64,000 bases of DNA. Origin: Roseimicrobium gellanilyticum (GTDB taxonomy: Bacteria > Verrucomicrobiota > Verrucomicrobiia > Verrucomicrobiales > Verrucomicrobiaceae). Positions 8,054-16,638 of the stretch are shown here, piece after piece. The position numbers and the translations under genes are program-made. Position 1 is the first letter of the stretch. Each line of letters begins with the position of its first letter. The DNA is taken from assembly GCF_003315205.1 (NCBI RefSeq), contig NZ_QNRR01000004.1, positions 434,001 through 498,000 of the forward strand, read 5' to 3'. The notes beneath the pieces are model-generated. The model was not told where the DNA came from and did not search any database. It saw only the letters and a list, made by a program, of their open reading frames with translations.

Positions 8054-9106
8054 TTACCTCTTCACAAACCGCAACCACACCGGTGCGTTCGCGAAATCAC
8101 CATCACCCGCAAACGCTCCTGCGTTCCAGCCGAAGTTCCGCGCGTCTTCTGGAAGGATGTCCGGCATCACATTCGCCACGAAGCGTGCGGGCTGCCCTGT
8201 CGCTGAAGACTCCTGCACCATCGCCACGAACTCATCGGACATCAGTCCTGTCGCAAACACCAGCACCGGTCCTGCATCCGTATGCATCGCCACGCCGGTG
8301 CCGCGCACGTTGCCACGGAACTCCTTCACGCCGCTCGCCACGGTGCCATGCACGCGCAGGCGCTTCTCGCCAAAGCTCGCTGGGTCTGAAATCGCCGCGC
8401 TGAACTGCGCCGTATCCAGCAGCGGTGTGTTCTTCTCTTCCTGGCGCTGCTCATACGCGATGATGCCGATCACCAGCGAGGCAATCGCGAGGTACAAGCC
8501 CCATAGATTCAACACCGGCTGCCAGCAGATGCGCCACTCCAGCGCGGACTTCTTCTCCTCGCTCGCATTTTCCGCGAGATGCTGAAATAGCGCCGCCTTC
8601 CCACGCTTGAGCACAAACCAGCTGAGCAGCCGCAGCAGGGGAAGGGGAAGCCACAGCGCCACTGCGGAGCGCAGCATCAGCACTTGGTGATTCGCATGGC
8701 AGGGCTCGTTCCATGCCATCACCATCAGGACTGCAGGCCCCAGTACCGCGAGCACATCCACGAGGATGTAGGAGGGGTGGGTGGTGAGATACGCATAGCG
8801 CATCTTTGCCCGTGTCTGTGCCGCGATGGCGCCGTCGCCCTGGTGCACCGGAGTCCATTCCTCAACTCGCAGCTTCGGCCACAGGATGTCCCGCACGAGG
8901 CACCGGAACATCCACAATCCCACCACCAGCACCAGCCAATAGTGCCACGTGATGGGCTCCAGATTTGGCGCACACCCACGTACGCCGAGGCGGTCCAGCA
9001 CCTTCGCCACAAAGGCGCCCGTCGCCATGATCGCGATGAATACTGTCACCATCAGCTTGAGCAGGCTCGGCAGACGACGGACGAAGCGGTTGAGCGCGCG
9101 AAGCAT
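8054..9106 (-). CDS. Uncharacterised multi-pass membrane protein
   Basis: 350 residues from the ATG at 9106; a TTG 21 codons upstream is less likely. Membrane segments lie near the start (LLKLMVTVFIAIMATGAFVA), then HYWLVLVVGLWMFRCLV, ILVDVLAVLGPAVLMVMAW, ALWLPLPLLRLLSWFVL and LYLAIASLVIGIIAY. A soluble C-terminal ~110-residue domain (from LLDTAQFSAAI) follows, rich in Gly and Val. No known family recognised. Confidence 0.7.
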   Translation of the reverse strand: MLRALNRFVRRLPSLLKLMVTVFIAIMATGAFVAKVLDRLGVRGCAPNLEPITWHYWLVLVVGLWMFRCLVRDILWPKLRVEEWTPVHQGDGAIAAQTRAKMRYAYLTTHPSYILVDVLAVLGPAVLMVMAWNEPCHANHQVLMLRSAVALWLPLPLLRLLSWFVLKRGKAALFQHLAENASEEKKSALEWRICWQPVLNLWGLYLAIASLVIGIIAYEQRQEEKNTPLLDTAQFSAAISDPASFGEKRLRVHGTVASGVKEFRGNVRGTGVAMHTDAGPVLVFATGLMSDEFVAMVQESSATGQPARFVANVMPDILPEDARNFGWNAGAFAGDGDFANAPVWLRFVKR

Positions 9107-9146
9107 GAGGGGGAGGAGCCTGGTCAGCGGTGAGTACCGCAGTTGA

Positions 9147-9173
9147 AACGCAAAGCAGCGAGGCAGCAAAGAG
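9147..9173. repeat. Dispersed ACGCAAAGCAGC-type repeat, copy 1
   Basis: ACGCAAAGCAGCGAGGCAGC and AAAGAG resemble the copy at 11559 (ACGCAAAGCAGCAAAGCAAC). Purely intergenic, with no coding role. Confidence 0.5.
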
Positions 9174-9402
9174 ATTCAGGACAATTTGATGCCATATGAG
9201 CGTGGGATGAATCGGTGCGACGACAGCGCGCAGCAAGCTTGGTATTCTAACGCTTGTGTTCTTTGCGCTCTTTTGCGGCCATTCCCTCAGGACCTGCCGG
9301 GACATGGTTGCCTTTGTTCTCATACACCATCACCCACCACATCACGCGTCCCCGCCATCTGGCCCTCCCAACCAATGAGCCTTCACCCCTCACTCCCACT
9401 TC

Positions 9403-10080
9403 TCAATGCCGCCGCATCCTCGGCGGTGGCCACACGCAGCTCTCCACCCTGCCGCGCAGCGCCTTCAGTGGCGCCGGTCCCCAGAAACGGCTGTCGTAAC
9501 TGTTCTTCGTATTGTCCCCCAGCACATACACAGAGTCCGGCGGCACGGTAAAGGTGGCGCCCTCGTGCGTGAGACCGCCGCCCGGCACAGCATAGGTCAC
9601 ATAGCTCAGTCCCTCCAGCGCCGGAGGCACGGAGCCATTCACCGTCAGCTTCCCGCCCACAATGGCAATCGTGTCCCCGGGAAGCCCTACCGCGCGCTCG
9701 AGGAAAATGGTGCTCTTCCCGTCCCGCGTTTCAATCGCCGGGACATCGCCGGTATTCAGAATCACCAGATCCCCGTGGGTCGGCAGGGTCCCACTCCGAT
9801 ACGCGCGCAGGTTCACATACACATAGTCACCCTTCGTCACCGTCGGTTCCATGGTATTGACGGACGCCTCAAAAATCCTCGAGCCGATGCCTACGGGCAG
9901 CACCGTCATCACAAGCCACGCGCCCAGGGCCACCAGCAGAGCGACCACCCCCAGCAACCCTCCTTTGAGCCAGGGGGATGTCCTTTTTCCTTTTGCGACC
10001 GACCCGCCCCGGGCATGGCCGCCACGGCTCAAGGCAGGGGAGGGTGGAGTGGGGGATGGTAGCGGAGATGGCTCGCGCAT
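9403..10080 (-). CDS. Signal peptidase I homologue with both catalytic residues replaced
   Basis: 225 residues with one N-terminal membrane helix (GGLLGVVALLVALGAWLVM, ~40-60). The S26 fold is clear: box B NTMEPTVTKGDYVYVN, box D LERAVGLPGDTIAI and box E LGDNTKNSYDSRFWG. In active SPase I, Ser precedes Met in box B and Lys precedes Arg in box D. Here they are Thr76 and Glu128, so the Ser/Lys dyad is missing. It is probably inactive or altered rather than the housekeeping LepB. Divergent from the YkuD gene. Confidence 0.85.
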   Translation of the reverse strand: MREPSPLPSPTPPSPALSRGGHARGGSVAKGKRTSPWLKGGLLGVVALLVALGAWLVMTVLPVGIGSRIFEASVNTMEPTVTKGDYVYVNLRAYRSGTLPTHGDLVILNTGDVPAIETRDGKSTIFLERAVGLPGDTIAIVGGKLTVNGSVPPALEGLSYVTYAVPGGGLTHEGATFTVPPDSVYVLGDNTKNSYDSRFWGPAPLKALRGRVESCVWPPPRMRRH

Positions 10081-10352
10081 GATTGGATGACGTCAGGAGG
10101 CTGCCCCAGCACAGCATGTTTGCCGCAGGATGGGTAGCGAAATGCACGGCTGGGCCAGCTTGCGTCTCTGCCCCCTTCATCATTCACCACGTGCCTCCGC
10201 CAACTCTCATTCGAAAAAAATCTCCTGCAGCAGGCAACCACGGATCACCCCACTTTCTCCCACGCTCCGCTCCGCCGCTCCGAAGGTGGACAACCCCGCA
10301 GTGGTGCATCATACTGGCACGCCCCCAAAACCTTTTACCCCTTTCCCTACGC

Positions 10353-11027
10353 ATGCCGCTGTCGCTGCTCACGCCTGTGTTTCGTCGTGTCCGTTCTCTC
10401 ATCACCCATGGCCATGCGTGCAGGGCTGCGCTCGGCGTTTGCGCCTCGCTGCTGCTGACGAACTGCGCAGACGTCTACTACTACGGACCCGCCGGCGCTG
10501 TGTCTGGTCGCACGGTGTACCTTGAGGGCTACGACCCCGGCGACAGCCGCTACGCAGGCCAGCCCACCGATACGAACTCCTGGTGGCGCGGCGATGGCGT
10601 TCCGGGAAATCCCCACATCGTCATCTCCCTCGGCCAGCAGCAGGCGTTCTTCTACAAGAGCGGCAAACTCGTCGGCGTCTCCTCCCTCTCCACCGGGGAT
10701 GTGGACCATCCCACACCCACCGGGAAGTTCACCATCTCGCAGAAGAACCAGTGGCACCAGTCCAGCCAGTACGGCGATTACGTGGACTACAGTGGCAACG
10801 TCGTGGCATCGAACATCGATCGCAACGTCGATCCGCAGCCGCCCGGTACCAAGTATGATGGAGCAAACATGCATTATTTCATGCGCTTCACCCGCGGCAT
10901 CGGCATGCACGCCGGGTACCTTCCCGGCTATCCCGCCAGTCACGGCTGCGTGCGCATGCCGGTTGACATGGCGCAGGCATTTTTTCGCAATGTGACTGTT
11001 GGCACGCCGGTGGAAGTGCGCTACTAA
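10353..11027 (+). CDS. L,D-transpeptidase (YkuD domain) lipoprotein
   Basis: 224 residues from MPLSLLTPVF. A signal peptide ends with lipobox LLTNC (Cys38), so it is a periplasmic membrane-anchored enzyme. The YkuD catalytic block GMHAGYLPGYPASHGCVRMP is present with His186 and the SHGCVR nucleophile Cys199. Family members form 3-3 peptidoglycan cross-links or attach lipoproteins to peptidoglycan. The rhodanese gene starts 13 bases downstream on the same strand. Upstream in-frame sequence to 10083 has no export signal. Confidence 0.9.
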   Translation: MPLSLLTPVFRRVRSLITHGHACRAALGVCASLLLTNCADVYYYGPAGAVSGRTVYLEGYDPGDSRYAGQPTDTNSWWRGDGVPGNPHIVISLGQQQAFFYKSGKLVGVSSLSTGDVDHPTPTGKFTISQKNQWHQSSQYGDYVDYSGNVVASNIDRNVDPQPPGTKYDGANMHYFMRFTRGIGMHAGYLPGYPASHGCVRMPVDMAQAFFRNVTVGTPVEVRY

Positions 11028-11040
11028 AGCGCCCTCCTAA

Positions 11041-11367
11041 ATGGAAATTTCCCCAGAAGAACTTCACGAGCTGATGCAGCGCCCCGGTCCGCGCGCCTTC
11101 CGGCTCATCGACGTGCGCGAAGAAGACGAGTTCCGCCACTGCAAGCTGGACTGGGCCGAACTCATCCCCCTGAACACGCTGCCCCAGCAGGCCCCCGCGC
11201 GCCTGCTGGATCTGGACCGCCCCATCGTGGTCTATTGCCACCATGGCGTCCGCTCCCACCACGCCGCCGAGTGGCTCCGCAGTGTCGGCTACAAGACCGT
11301 CTTCAACCTCACCGGCGGCATCGACGCCTGGTCTGACCGCGTGGACGGCCGCGTGCCGAAGTACTGA
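11041..11367 (+). CDS. Single-domain rhodanese (sulfurtransferase)
   Basis: 108 residues. It has the RLIDVREEDEF start of the rhodanese fold and the active loop VYCHHGVRS with the persulfide Cys, ending GGIDAWSDRVD. Cytosolic sulfur carrier or transferase, like GlpE or the single-domain rhodaneses used in thio-modification; the acceptor is unknown. Likely co-transcribed with the YkuD gene just upstream. Confidence 0.9.
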   Translation: MEISPEELHELMQRPGPRAFRLIDVREEDEFRHCKLDWAELIPLNTLPQQAPARLLDLDRPIVVYCHHGVRSHHAAEWLRSVGYKTVFNLTGGIDAWSDRVDGRVPKY

Positions 11368-11447
11368 GGGGTGGGGAAGCGCAGGGAGGGAAGGAAAAGG
11401 GGTGTCAGGCAAACTTCCCCTCTCCGTCTTCGCTTCTGCTCCTCAAG

Positions 11448-11468
11448 TCTGAAATCTGAAATCTGAAA
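11448..11468. repeat. 7-bp tandem repeat, TCTGAAA x3
   Basis: Three perfect head-to-tail copies of TCTGAAA, followed directly by TT. Non-coding; a possible slippage site. Confidence 0.8.
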
Positions 11469-11476
11469 TTCTTCAG

Positions 11477-11545
11477 GGAAGCCCGGAGGCCCTTCGTCCA
11501 CCCGCGTCCTCCCTCGCCACCTGCACGGGCCTGACGTTCCACCTG
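11477..11545. repeat. Dispersed repeat family D, copy 3
   Basis: Matches the copy at 3513 over a 25-base identical block and the CTGACGTTCCACCT block. It also shares CACCTGCACGGG with the diverged copy at 1846, linking the three. Confidence 0.75.
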
Positions 11546-11558
11546 ACAGGAGATTGAA

Positions 11559-11595
11559 AAACGCAAAGCAGCAAAGCAACGAAGCAGCAAAGAGT
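11559..11595. repeat. Dispersed ACGCAAAGCAGC-type repeat, copy 2
   Basis: ACGCAAAGCAGCAAAGCAAC continues into GAAGCAGCAAAGAG. It resembles the copy at 9147. Confidence 0.5.
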
Positions 11596-12022
11596 CGATG
11601 GAGAAACCAAGGAGAAACCCAGGACGTTAGGCCTCCGGCCTGACAGCGTGTCCCATGTCACCTGTCACATCACCCGACGAGCTGGAGACGTGGCGGGGAT
11701 TCTGCACGTGATGGGTTCCCCGCTCCTGCCCAAAGCGGTGCTTCGCACGCGCACTCCAAGGCGCTTCGCGCAAGGTGGCACCTGGGCATGATCTTTCACG
11801 GTGCAGAGGGCTGAAGATGTCACGAGACGTTTCTCAAGGTCGAGGGAGTGGTGGGCATAGCGAATCATGTACCTCGGCCCGCTTTCATCAGGCATGAGGA
11901 AGGAGCGCTTTGCGTCGTGGAGTGTGACGTGCCGAGCCCCGCCTTGCGCAGGTGCGTCTGATTAAGAAACCGTGGTGGATGAACAGGGGAATGGGGTATT
12001 GCGCACCACCTCAACGTACCAG

Positions 12023-12262
12023 GTCGCTTTGCGTCCTGGAGTGCGCGTGGCATAGGCCTCCCTTGAGGCCGCGACACCGCTTTGAACGGAGGAATCGCGT
12101 CCTGATCTCCTGGATGGATTCATTGGAACCCAGCATCCGGAGCTTCCCGGTGGGAGAGTATCTTGAGCATTGGATCGTGATACCTCCCCGCGGTGCTCAT
12201 CCTCTCCGTTCAAAGCGGTGTCGCGCTAACGCTTGCCACGCGCACTCCACGACGCAAAGCGG
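12023..12262. repeat. MITE-like element with long inverted arms (family C)
   Basis: The left arm (12023-12092) and right arm (12201-12262) are imperfect reverse complements. The inner parts (12071-12091 and 12204-12224) are perfect over 21 bases around ACCGCTTTGAACGGAG. The outer parts share CGCTTTGCGTC-TGGAGTGCGCGTGGCA. The ~108-bp centre is non-coding. A further arm copy lies at 13588-13650. Confidence 0.7.
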
Positions 12263-12479
12263 TCCTTCCGCGTGCCACGTGAAAGCGAACCGAGATCATG
12301 GTTTGATGTGCCCGCAGATTTTTCTCTTAACCTGGCGCACATGCGCGCTGCGGGACGCGCCTCCCTACCGGATCTTTAAAAGCAGAGACTTTCTTCGGCG
12401 CAAGAACAGCCAGGGTGAAGCACCCCATACGACACACCGGTCCTGCATCTCTTCCACACGAGCATCCTTTTCCCCCTGC

Positions 12480-13523
12480 CTACCGCCGCACCTTGATCGC
12501 CGTGGAGGGGTCGCCTGCGCCTTGGCCCACGCTTTGCCCCATCGGTCCGAGCGTGGGACTGGTCTTGCCCTTGGCCAGCGCTTCGCGCACGGAGAGCGGC
12601 TTCTCACCGGTGTCTGCGGTGCCCGGAGTGCCCATGCCTACACTGCCCCCACTGCCCACGGATTCCATCTTGGGACCGCCCACTTTCATCTCCAGTTTTT
12701 CGCGATTCATCGACGCGATCACCACTCCATCATCTTTCAGCAGGAGTTCGCCTGCCTTTTGCCCAATCTTGCTGTGGTCACGCACATGGGTGATTCCCGC
12801 TTTGGCCAAGTCCCCCTGTAGCTTGGCCAGATGGCTCCGGTTACCCGTTTCCGTGGAGATGCCCGGCATCAGGACCACCTGGAGACGGCCCGGCTCCAGC
12901 TCTGGATCCACGGCCTTCATCGCCTCCAGCGCGTCTTCGATGGTAGGTATCCCCGAGCCATCATACACATGCATCATGGCGCCCACGTTGGTCTCCGGAT
13001 CGAACAAGCACACACCCGTGCAGGTCGCCAGGTCGGCAGTGCGCAGCGCCTGGCCCTTCTCGAGTTTCGCCGCGACGACTTTCCCCATGTCAGCATAGCC
13101 CACGACTGCAGACGTGCCCTCGGCGCGATCCAGGACCGTCGGCAGCCTCAATTCCATTGCGCCCTTGTCCATGCGCTCGGCCTCTTCGTGGTGCCTTGCT
13201 TCTTCCAGCTCCGACGCCGTCGACATGTCCGTCTCAACTTCGAAGGACACCGCGTGTTCTTCCCGCAGCCGTTTCCCGGCATCCTTCACGCATTGGGCCA
13301 CTCCCTTGAGCCATCCCTCTACATTCTTCGGCTGGTCGGTCAGGACGGTGTCCCCCCACTCTCTCAACTCAGAGAGGACGAGTTCATTCATGCGCGCCTC
13401 CTTGGAGGGAGTCAGCTCCATCTCGCCGATGAGCGTCTCGATGTGGCCCATCACCCGTGTCACCACCGTGGATTTCTCATCCAGATTGAGGGCCGATGCG
13501 ATTTCTTCGGGTTCCAGAGGCAT
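12480..13523 (-). CDS. CheD-like glutamine deamidase domain protein, orphan
   Basis: 347 residues. Residues ~135-265 match the CheD fold: RTADLATCTGVCLFDPETN, GAMMHVYDG and GNRSHLAKLQGDLAKAGI. The catalytic triad is conserved with exact CheD spacing, Thr162-x5-Cys168-x16-His185. CheD deamidates or demethylates chemoreceptors with CheC, but no chemotaxis gene lies nearby. The N-terminal ~130 residues are acidic and helical and the last ~70 are Gly/Pro-rich; both are absent from ordinary ~160-residue CheD. Flanked by repeats. Confidence 0.72.
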   Translation of the reverse strand: MPLEPEEIASALNLDEKSTVVTRVMGHIETLIGEMELTPSKEARMNELVLSELREWGDTVLTDQPKNVEGWLKGVAQCVKDAGKRLREEHAVSFEVETDMSTASELEEARHHEEAERMDKGAMELRLPTVLDRAEGTSAVVGYADMGKVVAAKLEKGQALRTADLATCTGVCLFDPETNVGAMMHVYDGSGIPTIEDALEAMKAVDPELEPGRLQVVLMPGISTETGNRSHLAKLQGDLAKAGITHVRDHSKIGQKAGELLLKDDGVVIASMNREKLEMKVGGPKMESVGSGGSVGMGTPGTADTGEKPLSVREALAKGKTSPTLGPMGQSVGQGAGDPSTAIKVRR

Positions 13524-13556
13524 CTCTCACCGTAAAAAATGTTCGATGGCGTTGCA

Positions 13557-13585
13557 AATTGAAACTCCAATTGAAACTCCGATTG
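13557..13585. repeat. Short tandem of AATTGAAACTCC
   Basis: Two 12-base units (AATTGAAACTCC, then AATTGAAACTCC) followed by a partial GATTGAAG, just upstream of the CheD-like start. Non-coding. Confidence 0.65.
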
Positions 13586-13587
13586 AA

Positions 13588-13650
13588 GTGGAGTGCTCGT
13601 GGCAAGTGTGAGTGCGACACCGCCTTGAACGGAGGAACGGCGTCCCGATG
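13588..13650. repeat. Family C repeat arm
   Basis: TGGAGTGCTCGTGGCA and GCGACACCGCCTTGAACGGA correspond in order to the left arm of the 12023-12262 element. It is a solitary arm between the CheD-like and xylanase genes. Confidence 0.6.
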
Positions 13651-13814
13651 TTTTGGCAGGATTTCAACAATCTTTGGCGGGGCGTAACCAGACATGGTTC
13701 ATGGATGCACCCATCATGAAGGGCGTGTGCTTCGTGTTCGCATGGAGCGCCGCCGTGTTGTTCAGAGCGGAGGCGCCCACGCGTGTTGGAGTCCATGACA
13801 GCCTGACTATCTTT

Positions 13815-14918
13815 ATGCGCTTCGGACTCACCTTCCTCCCGCTCGTCCTCATGCATCTTCATCTGGCGCAGCCCATGAGCCACGGTGCAGACACGCTCAA
13901 AGAAGCCTCGCCCTTCCCCATGGGCGTGGGCATTCGTGATCGCGTCTTTGAGCTTCCGGGGGATTGGCCACTGCTCACCGCGCACTACGAATACGTCACT
14001 CCGGAGAATGACATGAAGCCCGTGGCCGTGCAGCCGCAGCCGGGACAGTGGCGGTTCGAGACCGCAGACCGCTTTGTCGACTTCGCGCTCTCCAAGAAAC
14101 TCAAGGTCGTGGGCCATTGCCTCGTCTGGGCCAAGGACGATCGCACCCCTCCGTGGTTCGCCACGGATGGGGACAAGCCCGCCTCGCGTGAAGTGCTGCT
14201 CGCACGCATGAAGACCCACATCGACACCGTCGTGGGCCGCTACCGGGGAAAAATCGCCATGTGGGACGTGGTGAATGAAGCGCTGGATGACGGAAGCGCG
14301 TATCTGCGTGACTCCTCATGGAGCCGCGCGTGTGGTGAGGAATTCATCGCCAAAGCGTTTGTCTATGCGCATGCCGCCGACCCGGACGCCTTGCTCATCT
14401 ACAACGACTACAACAACGAACTGGACGGCAAGTTCGAGAAGATGGTGCGGTTGATTGAGTCCCTGCATGCTCAGCAGGTGCCGATGCATGCCATCGGCCT
14501 CCAGGGCCACTACGAACTGGATATGGTACCCTTCGAGGCTCTGGAGCGAACCCTTGCCGCGATGCAGAGGATGGGGATGAAAGTGGTCGTGTCCGAACTC
14601 GACATCGATGTCATCCCCCGTGGTCGCTGGTGGGCGAACAACGGAGCCGAGCGCGCCACCCTCTCAAAGTACGACCCCTACAAGGACGGTTGCCCGCCCG
14701 AGATTCTCCAGCGTCAGGCGGAGCAATACGCGCGCCTCTTCCAGCTTTTCAGGAAGTACTCAGATACCATCCTGCGCATCTCCTTCTGGAACCTGCATGA
14801 CGGCCAGAGCTGGCTGAATGACTTCCCCTGGAAGCGTGCAAATCATCCTCTGCTCTTCGATCGTGAGAAGAAACCCAAGCCTGCCTATCATGCCGTGATG
14901 AGAGAACTCAAGCCATGA
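13815..14918 (+). CDS. GH10 endo-1,4-beta-xylanase
   Basis: 367 residues from MRFGLTFLPLVLMHLHLAQP, a signal peptide, so secreted. The GH10 barrel is well kept: TPENDMKP, VVGHCLVWAKDD, the acid/base WDVVNEAL (Glu155) and the nucleophile VVSELDIDV (Glu261), then FWNLHDGQSWLNDFPW. It cleaves internal xylan bonds. There is no carbohydrate-binding module and no polysaccharide operon around it; the gene stands alone. The frame is open upstream to 13653, but that part reads through repeat sequence. Confidence 0.92.
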   Translation: MRFGLTFLPLVLMHLHLAQPMSHGADTLKEASPFPMGVGIRDRVFELPGDWPLLTAHYEYVTPENDMKPVAVQPQPGQWRFETADRFVDFALSKKLKVVGHCLVWAKDDRTPPWFATDGDKPASREVLLARMKTHIDTVVGRYRGKIAMWDVVNEALDDGSAYLRDSSWSRACGEEFIAKAFVYAHAADPDALLIYNDYNNELDGKFEKMVRLIESLHAQQVPMHAIGLQGHYELDMVPFEALERTLAAMQRMGMKVVVSELDIDVIPRGRWWANNGAERATLSKYDPYKDGCPPEILQRQAEQYARLFQLFRKYSDTILRISFWNLHDGQSWLNDFPWKRANHPLLFDREKKPKPAYHAVMRELKP

Positions 14919-15062
14919 GTTCTGAAGCTTGAGGCCTGACCCACCGGGTGTCCTTCGTTTTGACCCCACAGCAGTCAGGCACTCTTCCGTGAGCTACGTT
15001 CACTCCTCCCGGAATCGGAGTGAACGCAGTCCAGTGTTCATCTCACTTTGCTGCCCTCACCA

Positions 15063-15368
15063 CTACGCATCCAGCGCATGGGTCGCATGCGTGATCGCGC
15101 CACCGGCTCTCAGCGCGGCGGCCACGATGGTCGCCTCCGTCAGCTCCGCTTCGGTCGCGCCGGCCCGCTTGGCATTGCCGCTGTGTATTTCGATGCAGTA
15201 GGGGCACTGTGTCGTCACGGCTACGGCCACGGCGATGAGCTCCTTGTACTTCACCGGGATCTCGCCCTCGGCCACGGCGAGCTTGTCGAAGGCCCAGAAG
15301 GCCTTCATCGCCTCCGGAGCGAGTTCTTCCATCTTCTTGATCCTGGTCAGATTCTTTTGCTGATACAT
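15063..15368 (-). CDS. Carboxymuconolactone decarboxylase/AhpD-like protein
   Basis: 101 residues from MYQQKNLTRIKK. It has the AhpD redox motif CPYC (Cys55, Cys58) with IEIHSGNAKRAGATEAE following and His62 placed as in alkylhydroperoxidase-like proteins. This suggests a thiol peroxidase or reductase role rather than lactone decarboxylation. It follows the methyltransferase gene on the same strand after 49 bases, so the two are probably one operon. Confidence 0.85.
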   Translation of the reverse strand: MYQQKNLTRIKKMEELAPEAMKAFWAFDKLAVAEGEIPVKYKELIAVAVAVTTQCPYCIEIHSGNAKRAGATEAELTEATIVAAALRAGGAITHATHALDA

Positions 15369-15417
15369 ATGTGTGAGTTCGTCTATGGTTCTTAGTTCAT
15401 GATTCTTGACCGGTGGC

Positions 15418-16287
15418 TCAGACCTTCGTCGCCACCACCTCCAGATACTCAGCGGCGATCTCCGTACAGCCGGGGTCCACGGCGATGTTGTACTTCGTGT
15501 GCAGGTCCACCAGGTCCTTGCGTAGAGCATCCTGACCAGACGCCGTCAGCGACTCAAAGGCCTTCAGCGTCGGACCGTAGTACTTGCGGAAATACTCCAC
15601 TGTCTCCGCAGGCGGGAAGGGATAACGCATGCAGCCTATCTGGCGTGTGATGCGCACATCCGTGAAGCCCTGGCGCAGGCGCTGCTGCACCATGTCTTCC
15701 TTGCCCCATTCCATGGGGGAGGGCACGCCTGCGGGCGGCGGCGGCACATGCGTCTTGAATACGCCGAACATCTTTCCGATGAAGCCCTCGGGTGTCCAGT
15801 TCGCCAGGGCGATTTGGCCACCGGGGCGTGTTACACGACGCAATTCCGCCGTCGCCTTTGCGGGTTGCGGCGTGAACATCACGCCAAACATGCTCACGGT
15901 GAGATCGAAGCTGCTCTCACGGAAAGGCAGCGCCTCCGCATCCGCTTCTTCGAAGAGGATGCGCAGCCCCGCCTGGGCCGCGCGGCTGCGCGCCTGGTCC
16001 AGCAGATTCGCCGCGATGTCGATGCCATGCACCAGGCAGCCATTCCCCGCCGCGATGACCGCGAGGTTCCCCGTGCCGCACGCTACGTCCAGCACGCGAG
16101 CGCCGCGTTGCATGGGCTGCCGCGACATGAAGTCCTCCGCGAAGTTCTCAATGACGCGGGCGATTTCACCGAAGTCTCCGGATTCCCAGGTTGCCTTCTG
16201 TTTGACCTTGATGAGGCCGAGGTCCGGCAGCGCCGGTGCAGTGTTGGGGGGGGTCTGTTGGTTCTGGCTGGGTGCGAGTGTTTGCAT
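15418..16287 (-). CDS. Class I SAM-dependent methyltransferase
   Basis: 289 residues from MQTLAPSQNQ; an in-frame ATG at 16311 is an alternative. SAM-binding motif I is VLDVACGTGNLAVIAA, followed by VHGIDIAANLL, EADAEALPF, DLTVSMFGVMF and RRVTRPGGQIALANW, the UbiE/Methyltransf_11 pattern. The acceptor is unknown; small-molecule or quinone-type substrates are common. Upstream partner of the AhpD-like gene. Confidence 0.87.
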   Translation of the reverse strand: MQTLAPSQNQQTPPNTAPALPDLGLIKVKQKATWESGDFGEIARVIENFAEDFMSRQPMQRGARVLDVACGTGNLAVIAAGNGCLVHGIDIAANLLDQARSRAAQAGLRILFEEADAEALPFRESSFDLTVSMFGVMFTPQPAKATAELRRVTRPGGQIALANWTPEGFIGKMFGVFKTHVPPPPAGVPSPMEWGKEDMVQQRLRQGFTDVRITRQIGCMRYPFPPAETVEYFRKYYGPTLKAFESLTASGQDALRKDLVDLHTKYNIAVDPGCTEIAAEYLEVVATKV

Positions 16288-16395
16288 ACTTGTTCTGGTT
16301 TGTCTAACCATGGCAAGATACCCAAACACCCCTCCGTCTGCTTGGCCGTGCGGCCCAGTCTTTTGACTGTGGAGTTCAGACAGGGCCTGCGCCTC

Positions 16396-16471
16396 GCAAA
16401 GTAGCTACGGCTTCAGCCGTATGTGTCGGGCTGCAGCGTCACTGATTCGACTGAAGTCGAAGCTACTTTGC
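16396..16471. repeat. Family A palindromic element, copy 1
   Basis: 76 bp with ends GCAAAGTAGCT and AGCTACTTTGC. The left arm has the palindrome TACGGCTTCAGCCGTA and the right arm TTCGACTGAAGTCGAA, so the arms differ inside. Copies 2 and 3 (21486, 22050) have the same two arms in reverse order, so this copy is inverted relative to them. Confidence 0.85.
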
Positions 16472-16514
16472 ATACTGCATCTTCGCTGGGAGTGGTGATG
16501 GCCCCTCAGCTTCT

Positions 16515-16605
16515 GTCTCCGAAGTTCCTCTGCGTCTCTGTGGCTCTGTGTTGAACCCACTGAACATGACCACACCCATCCATCCCGGAACCAACCCTCA
16601 CGCTT
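16515..16605. repeat. Family E dispersed repeat, copy 1
   Basis: GTCTCCGAAGTTCCTCTGCG continuing TCTCTGTG-CTCTG-GTTGAA, then ACCACACCCAT after a variable part. It matches 31543-31637 over ~90 bases with scattered differences. Confidence 0.7.
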
Positions 16606-16638
16606 AACCTCGTGCTCATCCCTCCACCATCCTTCTCC

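Larger units (their letters stand above)
11368..12479. other. Long gene-free, repeat-rich region
   Basis: 1.1 kb between the rhodanese and CheD-like genes. It holds a triple TCTGAAA tandem (11448-11468), a family D repeat (11477-11545), an ACGCAAAGCAGC-type repeat (11559-11595), a family C copy (~11737-11790) and a ~240-bp inverted-repeat element (12023-12262). Open frames here are arginine/proline-rich and built from repeat sequence; none looks like a protein. 12263-12479 shows nothing recognisable. Confidence 0.65.
16312..16638. other. Gene-free stretch with two repeats
   Basis: 327 bases between the AraC stop and the methyltransferase start. It contains a family A palindromic element (16396-16471) and a family E dispersed repeat (16515-16605). 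No gene seen. Confidence 0.6.

Noticed and set aside
11448-11468. Possible CRISPR-type repeat
   Set aside because: Three 7-base units without spacers; a simple tandem repeat. No CRISPR array or cas gene was seen anywhere in the window.
11952-12821. 289-residue plus-strand frame
   Set aside because: Arginine/histidine-rich product made of family C repeat sequence and the antisense of the CheD-like gene; no domain, poor codon use.
13653-13814. N-terminal extension of the xylanase
   Set aside because: The extra 54 codons run through repeat-arm flank and precede a good signal peptide; ATG 13815 is preferred.
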